A stretch of 64,000 nucleotides of DNA from Anaeromyxobacter sp. Lineage in GTDB: Bacteria > Myxococcota > Myxococcia > Myxococcales > Anaeromyxobacteraceae. The position numbers and the translations under genes were made by a program. Positions 33,553 through 43,186 of the stretch are shown one piece after another. The notes beneath the pieces are model-generated. The model was given only the letters and a program-made list of their open reading frames with translations. It did no database searches and was not told where the DNA came from. Each line of letters starts with the position of its first letter. Within the stretch, counting starts at the first letter, position 1. Location of the stretch: positions 124,001 through 188,000 of the forward strand of contig JADKCZ010000005.1 of assembly GCA_016718565.1 (NCBI GenBank), read 5' to 3'.

Positions 33553-34392
33553 TTACTCTGGGCCTGGAAAGAGCGTCCGCACCAGCTTGGGTCGCACAGC
33601 GGCAGCGGCGCACAGCTCGAGCAGCCGGGCCTTGGCGGCAGCGTCCCCAGAGCGCACCTTCTTGCCGAGGATCAGCTCGTTCTTGAGGCTGTGCTCCCAC
33701 CCGGCCAGCTCGGTGACGGTCACCGAGTAGCCGCAGGCCTCCAGCGCCAGCGCCCGCACCACGTTGGTGAGGTGCGAGCCGAACTCGCGCCGGTGCCACG
33801 GGTGACGGAAGAGTGGGGCCAGGAGCGACGCCGGGCGCTCGGCCTCGCCGAGCTGGCGCGCCACCTCGGCCTGGCAGCAGGGCACCACCGCCACGTGATC
33901 GGCGCCGTGGCGCACCGCCAGCGCCAGCGCGTCGTCGGTGGCGGTGTCGCAGGCGTGCAGCGCCGTGACCAGGTGCACCCGCGCCGGCGGGGCCGCCGCC
34001 TCGATGGCGGCCTGCTCGAAGGTCATGCGCCCGAAGCCCAGCCGGGCGGCCAGCTGGCGGGCCTTCTCCACCAGCTCGGGGCGCGCCTCCACCGCGTGCA
34101 GGGTGCCCTTGCCGGCGGCCTGCAGGAAGAGCTGGTACAGCACGAAGCCCAGGTAGCTCTTGCCGGCGCCGCAGTCCACCACCACCGGCTCGCCGAAGCG
34201 GGAGAGCACGTCCTCCACCGCCGGGGCCAGCAGGCGGGCCAGGTGGTTCACCTGCTTCAGCTTGCGCAGCGAGTCGGCGTTGAGGTTCCCCTCGCGGGTG
34301 AGGATGTGCAGCGCCTTCAGGAGCTCGGGCGACTGCCCGGGCGCGAGCTCGCGCGCCACCTCCTCGCCCCTGGCCTGCCGCCGCCCGTCCAT
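33553..34392 (-). CDS. SAM-dependent methyltransferase (Methyltransf_32 type)
   Basis: A 279-residue methyltransferase of the GSTCD-C/Methyltransf_32 family. SRFGEPVVVDCGAGKSYLGF is the SAM motif I, VEARPELVEKARQLAARL follows as motif II, and VHLVTALHACDTATDDALA and HVAVVPCCQAEV are the later family motifs, with the PCC Cys pair. N-terminal helices include NLNADSLRKLKQVNHLARL. Substrate is unknown; some members are thought to modify RNA or protein. It starts 8 nt after the stop of the ABC-F gene, so it is co-transcribed with it, which hints at a link to translation. Confidence 0.8.
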   Translation of the reverse strand: MDGRRQARGEEVARELAPGQSPELLKALHILTREGNLNADSLRKLKQVNHLARLLAPAVEDVLSRFGEPVVVDCGAGKSYLGFVLYQLFLQAAGKGTLHAVEARPELVEKARQLAARLGFGRMTFEQAAIEAAAPPARVHLVTALHACDTATDDALALAVRHGADHVAVVPCCQAEVARQLGEAERPASLLAPLFRHPWHRREFGSHLTNVVRALALEACGYSVTVTELAGWEHSLKNELILGKKVRSGDAAAKARLLELCAAAAVRPKLVRTLFPGPE

Positions 34393-34400
34393 GGCCGCCC

Positions 34401-35999
34401 CTACTGGTGCTGCCCGGCCAGGTCCGGGTGCTTCACCAGGAAGTCGTCGAAGGTGCCGGGGAAGTCGAGCACCGGCTCGCCCTTGTGCAGCGACCAGATG
34501 CGGGTGCCCACCTCGCGGATCAGCTCCTGGTCGTGGGTCACCACGATGAGGGTGCCCTCGTACTTCTGCAGCCCGTCGGAGAGGGCGGCGATCGACTGGA
34601 GGTCGAGGTGGTTGGTGGGCTCGTCGAGGACCAGCACGTTGTCCTTGAAGAGCATGAGCTTCGACATGAGGAGCCGCACCGTCTCGCCGCCGGAGAGGGT
34701 GGTGGTGGGCTTCATGCGCTCCTCGCCGGAGAAGAGCATGCGGCCGAGCAGGCCGGAGATCTCCTCGTTGGTGAGCTTGTCCTCCAGCTCGCGCAGCCAG
34801 CCGAAGGCGGTGGTGCCGGGGCGGATGACGCCGGTCTGATCCTGCGGCAGGTAGCCGACCTGGGCCTGGTGGCCCCACTTGACGTGGCCGTGGTCGGGCT
34901 TGAGGTCGCCGGCGATCATCTTCACCAGCGTCGACTTGCCCACGCCGTTCTTGCCGATGACGCAGATCTTCTCGCCGCGGGTGACCAGCGCGTCGAAGGG
35001 GCGGACGATCTGCTCCTCGCCGTACCGCTTGGAGATGGCCTCGATGGTGCAGGTCTGCTTCCCGCTGGGGGCCTTCTGCTCGAACTTGATGAAGGGGGCC
35101 TGGATGTTGGACCGCTTCATGTCCTCCAGCTTGAGCTTCTGCATGGCGCGGATGCGGCTCTGCACCTGGCTGGCGCGCGTGCCGGCGTGGAAGCGGGCCA
35201 CGAAGTCCTGCAGCTGGGCGATCTTCTTCTTCTTCTCGTCGTTCTCCGACTCGACGCGGCTGCGGACCTGCCCCTTCTGCCGGACCATGTCGTCGTAGCC
35301 GCCCGGGTAGTTGATGATGGCCTGGTAGTCGATGTCGGCGATGTGGGTGCAGATGGCGTTGAGGAAGTGCCGGTCGTGGCTGATGGTGATGAGCACGCCC
35401 TCGTAGGCGTGCAGGAACCGCTCCAGCCAGCGGATCGAGTCGATGTCCAGGTGGTTGGTCGGCTCGTCGAGGAGCAGCCCCTGCGGGTTGCCGAAGAGGG
35501 CCTGCGCCAGCAGCACGCGCACCTTGTAGCCGCCGGCCACGGCGCGCATGGGCTGGTCGTGCAGCTCCACGTCGATGCCCAGGCCGTTCAGGAGCTCGCC
35601 GGCCGAGGCCTCGGCCGAGTAGCCGTCCTCCTCGCCGATGACCGTCTCGAGGTCGGCCAGCCGCATGCCGTCGGCGTCGGTCATCTCCGGCTTGGCGAGG
35701 AGCGCCTCCTTCTCGCTCATGGCCGTCCAGAGCAGCTGGTTGCCCATGAGCACCACGTCCACCACCCGCGAGTCCTCGAAGCGGTAGTGGTCCTGGCGCA
35801 GGATGCCGAGCCGCCTGGGGCGCAGGATCTGCCCGGAGTCCGGCTCCTCGTCGCCGGCCAGGATCTTCATGAAGGTGGTCTTGCCGGCGCCGTTGGGTCC
35901 GGTCAGGCCGTAGCGGTTGCCGGGGGCGAACGAGACGCTCACGTCCTCGAAGAGCTTCTTGGGGCCGTAGGCCTTGCTGACGTCCTGGACCGAGATCAT
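34401..35999 (-). CDS. ybiT: ABC-F ATPase, YbiT-like
   Basis: A 532-residue cytosolic ABC-F protein with two ATPase domains and no TM segments. Domain 1: Walker A GPNGAGKTT (residues ~34-42), signature AGGYKVRVLLAQ, Walker B LLLDEPTNHLD. Domain 2: Walker A GKNGVGKST, signature LSGGETVRLLMSK, Walker B LVLDEPTNHLD. The linker between them (ENDEKKKKIAQLQDFVARFH ... QSRIRAMQKLKLEDMKRSN) is the P-site-tRNA interaction motif region. LPEM-like KPEMTDADGMRLADLE and IISHDRHFLN-type ISHDRHFLN match YbiT. ABC-F proteins of this type rescue or tune ribosomes. It forms an operon with the methyltransferase. Confidence 0.93.
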   Translation of the reverse strand: MISVQDVSKAYGPKKLFEDVSVSFAPGNRYGLTGPNGAGKTTFMKILAGDEEPDSGQILRPRRLGILRQDHYRFEDSRVVDVVLMGNQLLWTAMSEKEALLAKPEMTDADGMRLADLETVIGEEDGYSAEASAGELLNGLGIDVELHDQPMRAVAGGYKVRVLLAQALFGNPQGLLLDEPTNHLDIDSIRWLERFLHAYEGVLITISHDRHFLNAICTHIADIDYQAIINYPGGYDDMVRQKGQVRSRVESENDEKKKKIAQLQDFVARFHAGTRASQVQSRIRAMQKLKLEDMKRSNIQAPFIKFEQKAPSGKQTCTIEAISKRYGEEQIVRPFDALVTRGEKICVIGKNGVGKSTLVKMIAGDLKPDHGHVKWGHQAQVGYLPQDQTGVIRPGTTAFGWLRELEDKLTNEEISGLLGRMLFSGEERMKPTTTLSGGETVRLLMSKLMLFKDNVLVLDEPTNHLDLQSIAALSDGLQKYEGTLIVVTHDQELIREVGTRIWSLHKGEPVLDFPGTFDDFLVKHPDLAGQHQ

Positions 36000-36122
36000 G
36001 GGTGGCGGGTTGTAGCGGAAACCACCCGGGATCGGAAGGGTGCCCGCCGCCCCGCGCCCCCCTGGACGGCGACGGGCGCCCGGGGCCGCCCGCCGGCTGC
36101 CCGGCCGCCGCGCGGGCCGCGG

Positions 36123-39100
36123 CTAGGGGCCGTCCTCGGTGCCGAAGAGCTCGAGCCAGGTCCCGATGGCCGGGAAGGCCACGTCGGAGCCGAGCCTCAC
36201 CACCAGGGGCTGGATGGACCTGCCGACGGTCCGGGTGAGCGGGCCGAACTGCACGGCGGCCCCCTGGTCGTAGCCGTAGACGGAGAGGGCCAGGCAGAGC
36301 CGCCCCTCGCCGCAGCCGGCCGCCGCGACCGGCGTGGGGATGGAGAAGTTGGTCCCGTTCCCGCTCGCCCAGGCACCCTGCCCGCTCCCGTCCGACGCCG
36401 ACAGCCGGGCGGCAAAGGTGTCGCCGTTCGGGCTACCGGTGACGGTCTGGCCCGAGAAGGCCAGCGTCCCCTCGAAGGGGCCGCCCAGGAGCAGGCTCCC
36501 GTCGGACTGGCGGGCCAGTCCGGCCACTTGTCCCTCGGCGTTGCCGCGCACGGCCCAGGCCCGCACGCCCGCCGCGCTCCAGCGCGAAACGTGCGGCGTG
36601 TAGCTCACCCCGAAGGCGGTCACGCCTCGCCCGACCTTCCCGCCTAGGTAGACCCCGCCCTCCCCGTCCGGCAGGAGCGCGCCGGCGGTGCCTCCAGGCC
36701 AGGAGCCCTCCACGGTGCGCGCCCAGTCGAAGGCCCCGCCCGCGCCGAGCCGGGCCAGGTAGAGTTGCGAGTTTCCGTTGGCGACGACGGGCGCGGCGGC
36801 CCCCTCGAAGGAGAGCGCGCCCATGAAGGAACCGGCCACCCAGGTGGAGGCCCCGTCGCACGCCACCTCGGTGATGGCGTAGTCGTCGCTCGTCACGTCG
36901 CCGGCCCGGGTCACCCAGCTGAAGGCGCCGTCGGCGGCCAGCCTGGCGACCCAGGCGTCGGACCCGCCCGCGCTGGTGATCCGTGGCGTGGTGGTCCCCG
37001 CGCTCGCCGTGTAGAGGAACCTGCCCCCGGCCACCACGCCGCCGGTGGGGTCGATCGCCAGCGCCACGGTCGCCTCCGGCGCGTAGCCGTTGTGGGCGTC
37101 GTCCAGGGGGCTGAGCCCCGCGCCGCCGAGCCGGGTCAGCCAGGCCCATTGGCCGGCGCCGTCCAGCTTGGCCACGAAGGCGTCGGCGGCTCCCTCGGCG
37201 GCCATGAGGAGGGCCGAGCCCTGGAGGAAGCTGCCCACCAGCACCTGGCCGCTGAAGGCGCCGCCCAAGTAGACGTCGCCGGCGGCGTCCACCGCCACCG
37301 AGGTGGCCTCGTCGAAGCCGGTGCCGCCGAGGCGGCGCGCCCACAGCCACTGGCCGGAGGCCGTCCGCCGGGCCACGAAGGCGTCGCGCTGGCCCCAGGC
37401 CACCAGCGTGGTGGCGCCGAAGCGGGCGGCGCCGCTGAACCAGCCGGCCACCACCACGTCGTCCCCGGCGGCCCCCGCCAGCGCGGTGAAGCCGAGGTCG
37501 GCGCCGTTCTGCACCGCCCGGCCGTAGAAGTCGGCCGCGCCGAGCCCGCCGAGGTTGCGCAGCGGCGCCGCGCCGGCGACGTAGGTGATGGCCGCCACCT
37601 CGCCGAACACCACCCCCTCAGCGAGCGTCAGCACCACCTGGCTCCGCCCGGGCGACCCGGGCACCCCGGCCACCGCCACCTGCAGGACGGTGCGGGCCAC
37701 CGGCGTGCCGGCCGCATCGAGCACCTCGAAGATGAAGTCGCCCGGCGCCGGCGTCGAGGCGGGATCCATCGGATCCTGGAAGCCGAGCGTGACCACGTCG
37801 CCGTCCACCCTGGCCGAGACGAGCCCCGGCGGCGAGGTGTCCTCCTGGCTGGTCACCGTGAGCGAGGGGCCATCGGTGGTGCAGATCTCGGTGCCGCGGT
37901 GGCAGGCCTGCACCGTGAAGGTGTAGGTGGTGAGCGGCCGCACCCCGTCGAGGCTGAAGGAGTCGGTGAAGTCGTTCACGCTGACCCAGCGGGGCGTGGC
38001 CTCCCCGGCCACGTAGAAGCGGTACTCCACCCCCGGCTCGGTGGCGCTGGTCCAGTGGACCGTCACGCCGTACGGGTTGTCGTACATGTCGCCGGGCGAC
38101 CAGGCCGTGCCGTGCTCCAGCACCGGCGGCACCACGCTCCAGGTGGGCGGCGCCATCGGCGCGGTGGTGGTGACGTCCACCGTCGGGCCGGCCAGCGTGC
38201 AGTTCCCCGCGGCGTCGCAGGCCAGGATGGTGAAGGTGTAGCTCGTCTCGGGGGTGAGGCCGGTGAGCGAGGTGCCGGTGCCGGAGACCTGGTCCTGCAC
38301 CAGCGTGGTCCCGCTCCAGACCTGGTAGTGGTGCACGCCCGCGTCGTCGGCGGCCAGGCTCCAGGAGAGGTCCACGCTGGACGACGCCGGGTTGACCGCC
38401 GAGGCGGCCGCGCCGGGCGCCCAGGTCGGCCGGGTGCCGAGGTGCAGCGGCGCGGCGCCGCCCGACCAGGTGCCCGAGATCGAGTAGGCGACCACGCCGT
38501 CCGGGCTCAGGGAGGTGAGGGTCGGGAAGTTCTCGGTGAGGAGGCGCCGCGCCACCAGCACGGCCCGCCCGTCGGGGTGCCAGGCCGGCTCGGTGTCGTC
38601 CTCCAGGAAGGGGTTGGTGAGCACCACCTCGTCGCCCAGCGCGGCGTCGGCCCGCATGACCACCACCTGCCGCGGGGCCTCGGCGTGGCGGATGAAGGCG
38701 ATGCGCGTCCCGTCCGGCGACCAGGTCGGGGTGGTGGCCTGGCCGTCGTCGGTGAGCCGGTGGAGGGTGCCGAGCACCACGTCGTAGACGTAGAGGTCGC
38801 CGGTGCCGAGGCCGCCGGTGATCCAGGTGGCCGGATCGGCGGCCACGATGAGGGCCAGCCGGGAGCCGTCGGGCGACCAGGCGGGGTAGGCCGGGTCACC
38901 GGGGAAGCCAGCCGGGTCCACGGTGGAGAGGTCAGAGGCGATGCCGGTGCCCGGCTCGAAGGTCTGCAGCGAGCCGAAGCCGGCCAGCGCCAGCCGCCCG
39001 TCCGGCGACCAGGGCTGCAGGCCCGGGTGGCCCAGCGCGTTCACCGCCAGGTTGAGGTTGGTGCCGGAGAGGGCGAAGCCGGAGCCGTCGGGGCGGACCC

Positions 39101-42100
39101 AGCCGGACCGCTGCGGCACGGTGGGCGACGCCACCGCCAGGTACCCGGCGGTCGCCGACCAGCTCATGGCGCCGGCCCAGGCGAAGTCCGCGGTGGAGGT
39201 GATCTGGAGCGGGTGAGCGCCGTCGGCCTCGGCCACGAAGGTCCGATCGACCGAGGGGAGCCAGGCCACGTAGCGGCCATTCGGATGGACGCCGGCCGCG
39301 GTGCCGGCGCCGTTGGTGCGGGTGATCCGCTGCGGCCAGCGGCCGTCGGGCGCCGAGACCCAGAGCGCCCCCTCGCTGTGGTGGTAGAGGAGGTCGGCCG
39401 AGAGCTCGCCCGCCGGCGCCGGCGGCTGCGCGGCCGGCCCGAAGCCCTCCCCGTCGGTGGTGCGGAGCGCCACGGCGGAGCCGCCGAAGTCGTCCTGGTG
39501 GACCGCGGCGAGGAGCGCCCGGCCGCCGCCGGCCATGGAGAGGTGGCCCAGGCGGTCACCGGTGGTGAGGCGCGCCAGCGTGGTGCGCCGCTCGTTGAAG
39601 GTGGCGCCGTCGTCGAAGGAGCGGGCGAAGAGGAGCGTGGCCGGGGCGACCGGGAGCGGCAGCCCCTGCGAGGCCTCCATGAGCTGCGCCTTCGAGTGAC
39701 CCAGCTCCAGCCAGGCGATGGCCGGGATGCAGTCGTCGTCCACCACCAGCTGCGGCGACTGGGAGTGGACCGGGGACTGGCTGACGTTCTGCACGACCGT
39801 GCCCGCGTTGACCGCGTCGACGCGGACGAACTGGACCTCCTCGGCCGCCTCGGCGGCGCTCGACTGCTCCCAGGCCAGGTAGACGGAGGCCAGGCTGTCC
39901 ACCACGCAGGAGGGGCCGAGCGCCACGCTGGGGTGGCGGCCGTAGCCGACGGTCCCGGCCGCCGCGCGGAACGTCACCACCTGGGCGAAGTTGGCGCCGA
40001 AGTCCTCCGAGCGGGTCACCGAGACGGCGCGGCCGGCGCCGTCCACCCGGCTCCAGGCCACCGCCACCGCGTTGGCCTTGACGGCCACGGCTGGATCGCT
40101 GGTGTCGCCGGACGGCGCCGCGCTGGCGTAGGGGGCGAAGTGGGCTCCGGCGTCCAGCGAGCGGCTGAGCCGCAGCACGCCGACCTCGCCCTGGGCCCCC
40201 TCGTCGATCCAGGTCGCCATGACGAGGTCGCCGTCGGCGCCGAGCGCGGGCTGGCGCGCCTGGGCCAGGCCGGTGGAGAGCGTCAGCGGGGCCGACCAGG
40301 CCAGGCCGTCCTGCGAGCGGGAGAGGACCACCCGGTCCCTCAGGTCCACGCCGGGGACGCGCTCCACCCAGGCCACGTAGAGCCAGCCGTTGGAGGCCGC
40401 CACGGCGGGGCGGGGCGGGGCGGCCGGGTGGCCGCCGAGCTGGGCCGGCAGCACCACCGGCGTGCCGGCGGTCGAGGCGCCCGGCGCGTTGAGCGAGGCC
40501 ACCAGCTGCGCCGTGCCGTGCTCCACGGCGTCGTTGCGCTCCACCCAGGCCACCAGCCGGCGGCCGGTCTGGCGGTCGAAGGCCACCGCAGGCCGGAGGC
40601 CGAGCCGCCCGCCGCCGGAGAGGAGCGCCGGCTCGGACCACCTGCGGACGGTCACGTCGTCCTGGTTGCTGACGAGCTGGCCGAGCGTCACCACCTGGAA
40701 CGGGCCGCTCTGGGCGCCGTCGGGGATGGCGAACTGGAGCTCGGTGTGGCTGCCGTGCTCGGCCGGGGCCTGGAAGCCGGCCCAGTCGCCGGCGTTGTGG
40801 TTCGGGACCTTGCTGAAGCCGCGCCCCGTGAAGGTCTGGTACTCACCGACGATGGCGCTGGGCGGGACCGGGCCCAGCACCGGGTCGAGCACGGTGAAGT
40901 CGAGGGCGTTCGAGGGGCTGCCGTCGATGACCACCGAGACCGGACCCGGCAGGGCGTCGATCACCTCCACCTCGAGGCTGCCGAAGCCGTAGTTCCGCTG
41001 GTGGATCGACCAGGCCAGGCCGGTGCCCTCGAAGCCGGGGGCCGGGGTGAACTGGATGTCCTGGTGGGCCAGCTGGGGGTTGGCGGAGAAGCCCTCGCCG
41101 GTGAAGAGCGCGGTGTCCCCCAGGTAGCCAGTGGCGGGCGGCTGCCCCGCCACCTGGATGCCGTCGAGCCGGGGGCCCTGGGTGTAGGGACCGGCCACCT
41201 GCGTGCCGGAGATGGCCCGGAGGCGGCGCGACACCAGCACGTCCTGCTCCTCGATGCAGGTGCCGATGATCACGCCGAGCAGGTCCCGCTCGCAGACCGG
41301 CTTCACCTGGTCCATGTCGGCGATCAGCTGCACCACCCCGAGGCCGGGCTTCAGCGCGTTCACCCAGAGGAGCGGGTCGGCCCAGTCGCCCCGGAAGAGG
41401 TCGGGGCGGGCGGTGGCGAGCCGCAGCCGGGTCTCGCAGTCGGTGACCTCCAGCGCGCCGATGTTGAAGCCGCCCAGCTCGGCGATGGCCTCGGCCAGGG
41501 GGGCCAGGGTGGGGAGGAGGTCCCCGCCCGTGGCGCGCAGGGAGGCGCCGCCGTCGTTCTTGAAGGTGAGGAAGCCCTTCACGCCGTAGGGCTCGGTGAC
41601 CAGGACGGCGCCCACGTTGTCCGACGGGATGGGGGCCTCCATCGAGCCGAAGGTCTGGTCGAGCCAGAGGTTGTGCTCCACCACCTCGATCCGCAGCGTC
41701 CCGCCGGCGATCCGGGTGGGGATCGTCTCCAGGAGCGGGATGATGGCCTCCAGGATCTTGAGGAGCGGCTTGACGATCTCCTCCCGGACCAGCTCCAGCG
41801 TGGGGATGAGCGAGGCCGCCCCGGGGAAGACGGCGCTGGCGGCGCCGCAGGCGACGATGGCGGTGAGGAGCGCCGAGTCGAGCTTGTCGAGGATGTGGTA
41901 GGCGCGGTTCAGGAAGGCCTTGGCGTCCTCGATGCTCTCCACCGTGCCGGCGTCGAAGCCGCCGAGCAGGCTGGCCTGGACGGCCGCACCCGCCGGTGCG
42001 CCCGGTGAGCCCACCCGGGCGCCCGCCGGCGCGGGAGGGAGCGCGGCCACCAGGGCCTGCAGCTCGGCGCGGACGGCGGCGCCGGCCGGGGAGCCCAGGA

Positions 42101-43010
42101 AGGCATTGAAGGCGGCCAGCCGCTCGGCGTTGGCCGCCCCCAGCGTGTTGGCGGCGGCCTGGGCGTAGAGGGCCCGCAGCCGCGCCAGGCCGGCGCGGAC
42201 CCGGGCCGCGTCCAGCCCCTGCCCCGTCTGCTCCAGCAGCGGCACGATGCCGGCGTCGACCTGCCGGAGCAGGCGCCCGAGCACCGCGTCCACGTCGGAG
42301 AAGAAGGCCTGGGCGGCCCCGGCCCTGGCGGCGTCGGCCAGGGCGTCGACGGTGAAGGGCACCGGCTCGGAGGTCGCCCCGGCCACGGTCACCGTGATGG
42401 TCGCCTGCTCGGCCACCGCACCCGGGACCACCACGGTCAGCGTGCCGCCAGCGAGGGCCAGCGGCGCCACGGTCATCGTCCCCTGGGCCGGGGCCCGGAA
42501 GGTGACCTGGACGGCGGCGGGGTCGGTGCCGAGATCGGGCGAGGTGATGGTGACCACCGTTCCCAGGGTGCCGTGGCTGGGGGTCAGGCCGGTCAGCGTC
42601 GGGCCGGGAGGCGGCGGGGCCAGGTAGGTGAAGGCCGCTGCGAGCCTGCTCGCCTGGCCGTCCGGGTTGGTCACCGTGACCTCCACGGCGCCTGCGGCGT
42701 GGGCCGGCGCCGTGGCGGTGAGGCTGCTGGTCGAGGCCACCCCCACGGTGGCCGCCGCGCCGCCGAAGGTCACCGTGGCGCCCGCCTGGAAGCCGGTCCC
42801 GGTGAGCGTCACCGGCGTCCCGCCGGTGGTCGGCCCGGACGAGGGCTGCGCCGAGGTCAGCGTCGGCGCCTCAGGGCGCGGCTCGGTCGTGCCCCCACCA
42901 CAGCCGGCCTGGAGCGCGGCCAGGGCGAGCACGGCCAGCGCGGCGCGGCGGCGGCGCGGGCCGGCAGGGAGGCGGCGCCCGTGGGCGGCGATCGCGAGGG
43001 CGGTCGGCAT
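36123..43010 (-). CDS. Giant multidomain lipoprotein (IPT, propellers, FN3)
   Basis: A 2295-residue exported lipoprotein. Lipobox QAGC gives Cys37. Approximate domain order: IPT/TIG domains at 46-132 and 134-221; a helical segment to ~430; beta-rich regions with further IPT-like units at ~615-790; a BNR/sialidase-like propeller at ~793-1157 with repeated 'RPAVA...LYVAWVE' blades; TolB/PD40 blades at ~1203-1530 (QPWSPDGRLALAGF, PAWSPDGSRLALI, PTWSPDGTRIAFI, PAWHPDGRAVLVA); two FN3 domains at ~1535-1720; an Ig-like domain to ~1817; and a final SBBP-type propeller at ~1830-2293 with GDVYLGGAFSGQV and similar repeats. No enzyme motif is seen. It probably works at the outer surface in adhesion or as a scaffold. 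Confidence 0.85.
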   Translation of the reverse strand: MPTALAIAAHGRRLPAGPRRRRAALAVLALAALQAGCGGGTTEPRPEAPTLTSAQPSSGPTTGGTPVTLTGTGFQAGATVTFGGAAATVGVASTSSLTATAPAHAAGAVEVTVTNPDGQASRLAAAFTYLAPPPPGPTLTGLTPSHGTLGTVVTITSPDLGTDPAAVQVTFRAPAQGTMTVAPLALAGGTLTVVVPGAVAEQATITVTVAGATSEPVPFTVDALADAARAGAAQAFFSDVDAVLGRLLRQVDAGIVPLLEQTGQGLDAARVRAGLARLRALYAQAAANTLGAANAERLAAFNAFLGSPAGAAVRAELQALVAALPPAPAGARVGSPGAPAGAAVQASLLGGFDAGTVESIEDAKAFLNRAYHILDKLDSALLTAIVACGAASAVFPGAASLIPTLELVREEIVKPLLKILEAIIPLLETIPTRIAGGTLRIEVVEHNLWLDQTFGSMEAPIPSDNVGAVLVTEPYGVKGFLTFKNDGGASLRATGGDLLPTLAPLAEAIAELGGFNIGALEVTDCETRLRLATARPDLFRGDWADPLLWVNALKPGLGVVQLIADMDQVKPVCERDLLGVIIGTCIEEQDVLVSRRLRAISGTQVAGPYTQGPRLDGIQVAGQPPATGYLGDTALFTGEGFSANPQLAHQDIQFTPAPGFEGTGLAWSIHQRNYGFGSLEVEVIDALPGPVSVVIDGSPSNALDFTVLDPVLGPVPPSAIVGEYQTFTGRGFSKVPNHNAGDWAGFQAPAEHGSHTELQFAIPDGAQSGPFQVVTLGQLVSNQDDVTVRRWSEPALLSGGGRLGLRPAVAFDRQTGRRLVAWVERNDAVEHGTAQLVASLNAPGASTAGTPVVLPAQLGGHPAAPPRPAVAASNGWLYVAWVERVPGVDLRDRVVLSRSQDGLAWSAPLTLSTGLAQARQPALGADGDLVMATWIDEGAQGEVGVLRLSRSLDAGAHFAPYASAAPSGDTSDPAVAVKANAVAVAWSRVDGAGRAVSVTRSEDFGANFAQVVTFRAAAGTVGYGRHPSVALGPSCVVDSLASVYLAWEQSSAAEAAEEVQFVRVDAVNAGTVVQNVSQSPVHSQSPQLVVDDDCIPAIAWLELGHSKAQLMEASQGLPLPVAPATLLFARSFDDGATFNERRTTLARLTTGDRLGHLSMAGGGRALLAAVHQDDFGGSAVALRTTDGEGFGPAAQPPAPAGELSADLLYHHSEGALWVSAPDGRWPQRITRTNGAGTAAGVHPNGRYVAWLPSVDRTFVAEADGAHPLQITSTADFAWAGAMSWSATAGYLAVASPTVPQRSGWVRPDGSGFALSGTNLNLAVNALGHPGLQPWSPDGRLALAGFGSLQTFEPGTGIASDLSTVDPAGFPGDPAYPAWSPDGSRLALIVAADPATWITGGLGTGDLYVYDVVLGTLHRLTDDGQATTPTWSPDGTRIAFIRHAEAPRQVVVMRADAALGDEVVLTNPFLEDDTEPAWHPDGRAVLVARRLLTENFPTLTSLSPDGVVAYSISGTWSGGAAPLHLGTRPTWAPGAAASAVNPASSSVDLSWSLAADDAGVHHYQVWSGTTLVQDQVSGTGTSLTGLTPETSYTFTILACDAAGNCTLAGPTVDVTTTAPMAPPTWSVVPPVLEHGTAWSPGDMYDNPYGVTVHWTSATEPGVEYRFYVAGEATPRWVSVNDFTDSFSLDGVRPLTTYTFTVQACHRGTEICTTDGPSLTVTSQEDTSPPGLVSARVDGDVVTLGFQDPMDPASTPAPGDFIFEVLDAAGTPVARTVLQVAVAGVPGSPGRSQVVLTLAEGVVFGEVAAITYVAGAAPLRNLGGLGAADFYGRAVQNGADLGFTALAGAAGDDVVVAGWFSGAARFGATTLVAWGQRDAFVARRTASGQWLWARRLGGTGFDEATSVAVDAAGDVYLGGAFSGQVLVGSFLQGSALLMAAEGAADAFVAKLDGAGQWAWLTRLGGAGLSPLDDAHNGYAPEATVALAIDPTGGVVAGGRFLYTASAGTTTPRITSAGGSDAWVARLAADGAFSWVTRAGDVTSDDYAITEVACDGASTWVAGSFMGALSFEGAAAPVVANGNSQLYLARLGAGGAFDWARTVEGSWPGGTAGALLPDGEGGVYLGGKVGRGVTAFGVSYTPHVSRWSAAGVRAWAVRGNAEGQVAGLARQSDGSLLLGGPFEGTLAFSGQTVTGSPNGDTFAARLSASDGSGQGAWASGNGTNFSIPTPVAAAGCGEGRLCLALSVYGYDQGAAVQFGPLTRTVGRSIQPLVVRLGSDVAFPAIGTWLELFGTEDGP

Positions 43011-43075
43011 GGTGGTCCTGTCGCGGAGCCGGAAGGCTCCTTGGTTGGGGGAGGTCAGGGGAGGTCACCAGCCGC

Positions 43076-43091
43076 AGCAGGCCCGGTCCCA
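43076..43091 (-). promoter_or_regulatory. Sigma-54-like promoter candidate for the giant lipoprotein gene
   Basis: On the minus strand the sequence reads TGGGAC-N5-CTGCT, with GG and GC ten nt apart. It is about 66 nt upstream of the ATG at 43010, a sensible leader length. One base differs from the consensus in each half, so chance is not excluded. Confidence 0.3.
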
Positions 43092-43163
43092 ATGGCTTCT
43101 CACATTGACCGAACGTCCGTCGTCCCGGGTTCGTTCGACACCCGAAGGCGTCAAGGAAGGCCC

Positions 43164-43186
43164 ACCTGCCTACCTGCCTACCTGCC
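43164..43186 (+). repeat. 8-bp tandem repeats (ACCTGCCT)
   Basis: ACCTGCCT occurs at 43164-43171 and 43172-43179, with ACCTGCC at 43180-43186. No gene overlaps it. It may be a variable simple repeat or the site of a tandem-binding factor. Confidence 0.7.

Noticed and set aside
36765..42008. A plus-strand open frame of 1747 residues antisense to the giant lipoprotein gene
   Set aside because: His/Gly/Arg-rich shadow of a gene with strong codon bias; no motif or signal, and the opposite strand has clear domains.
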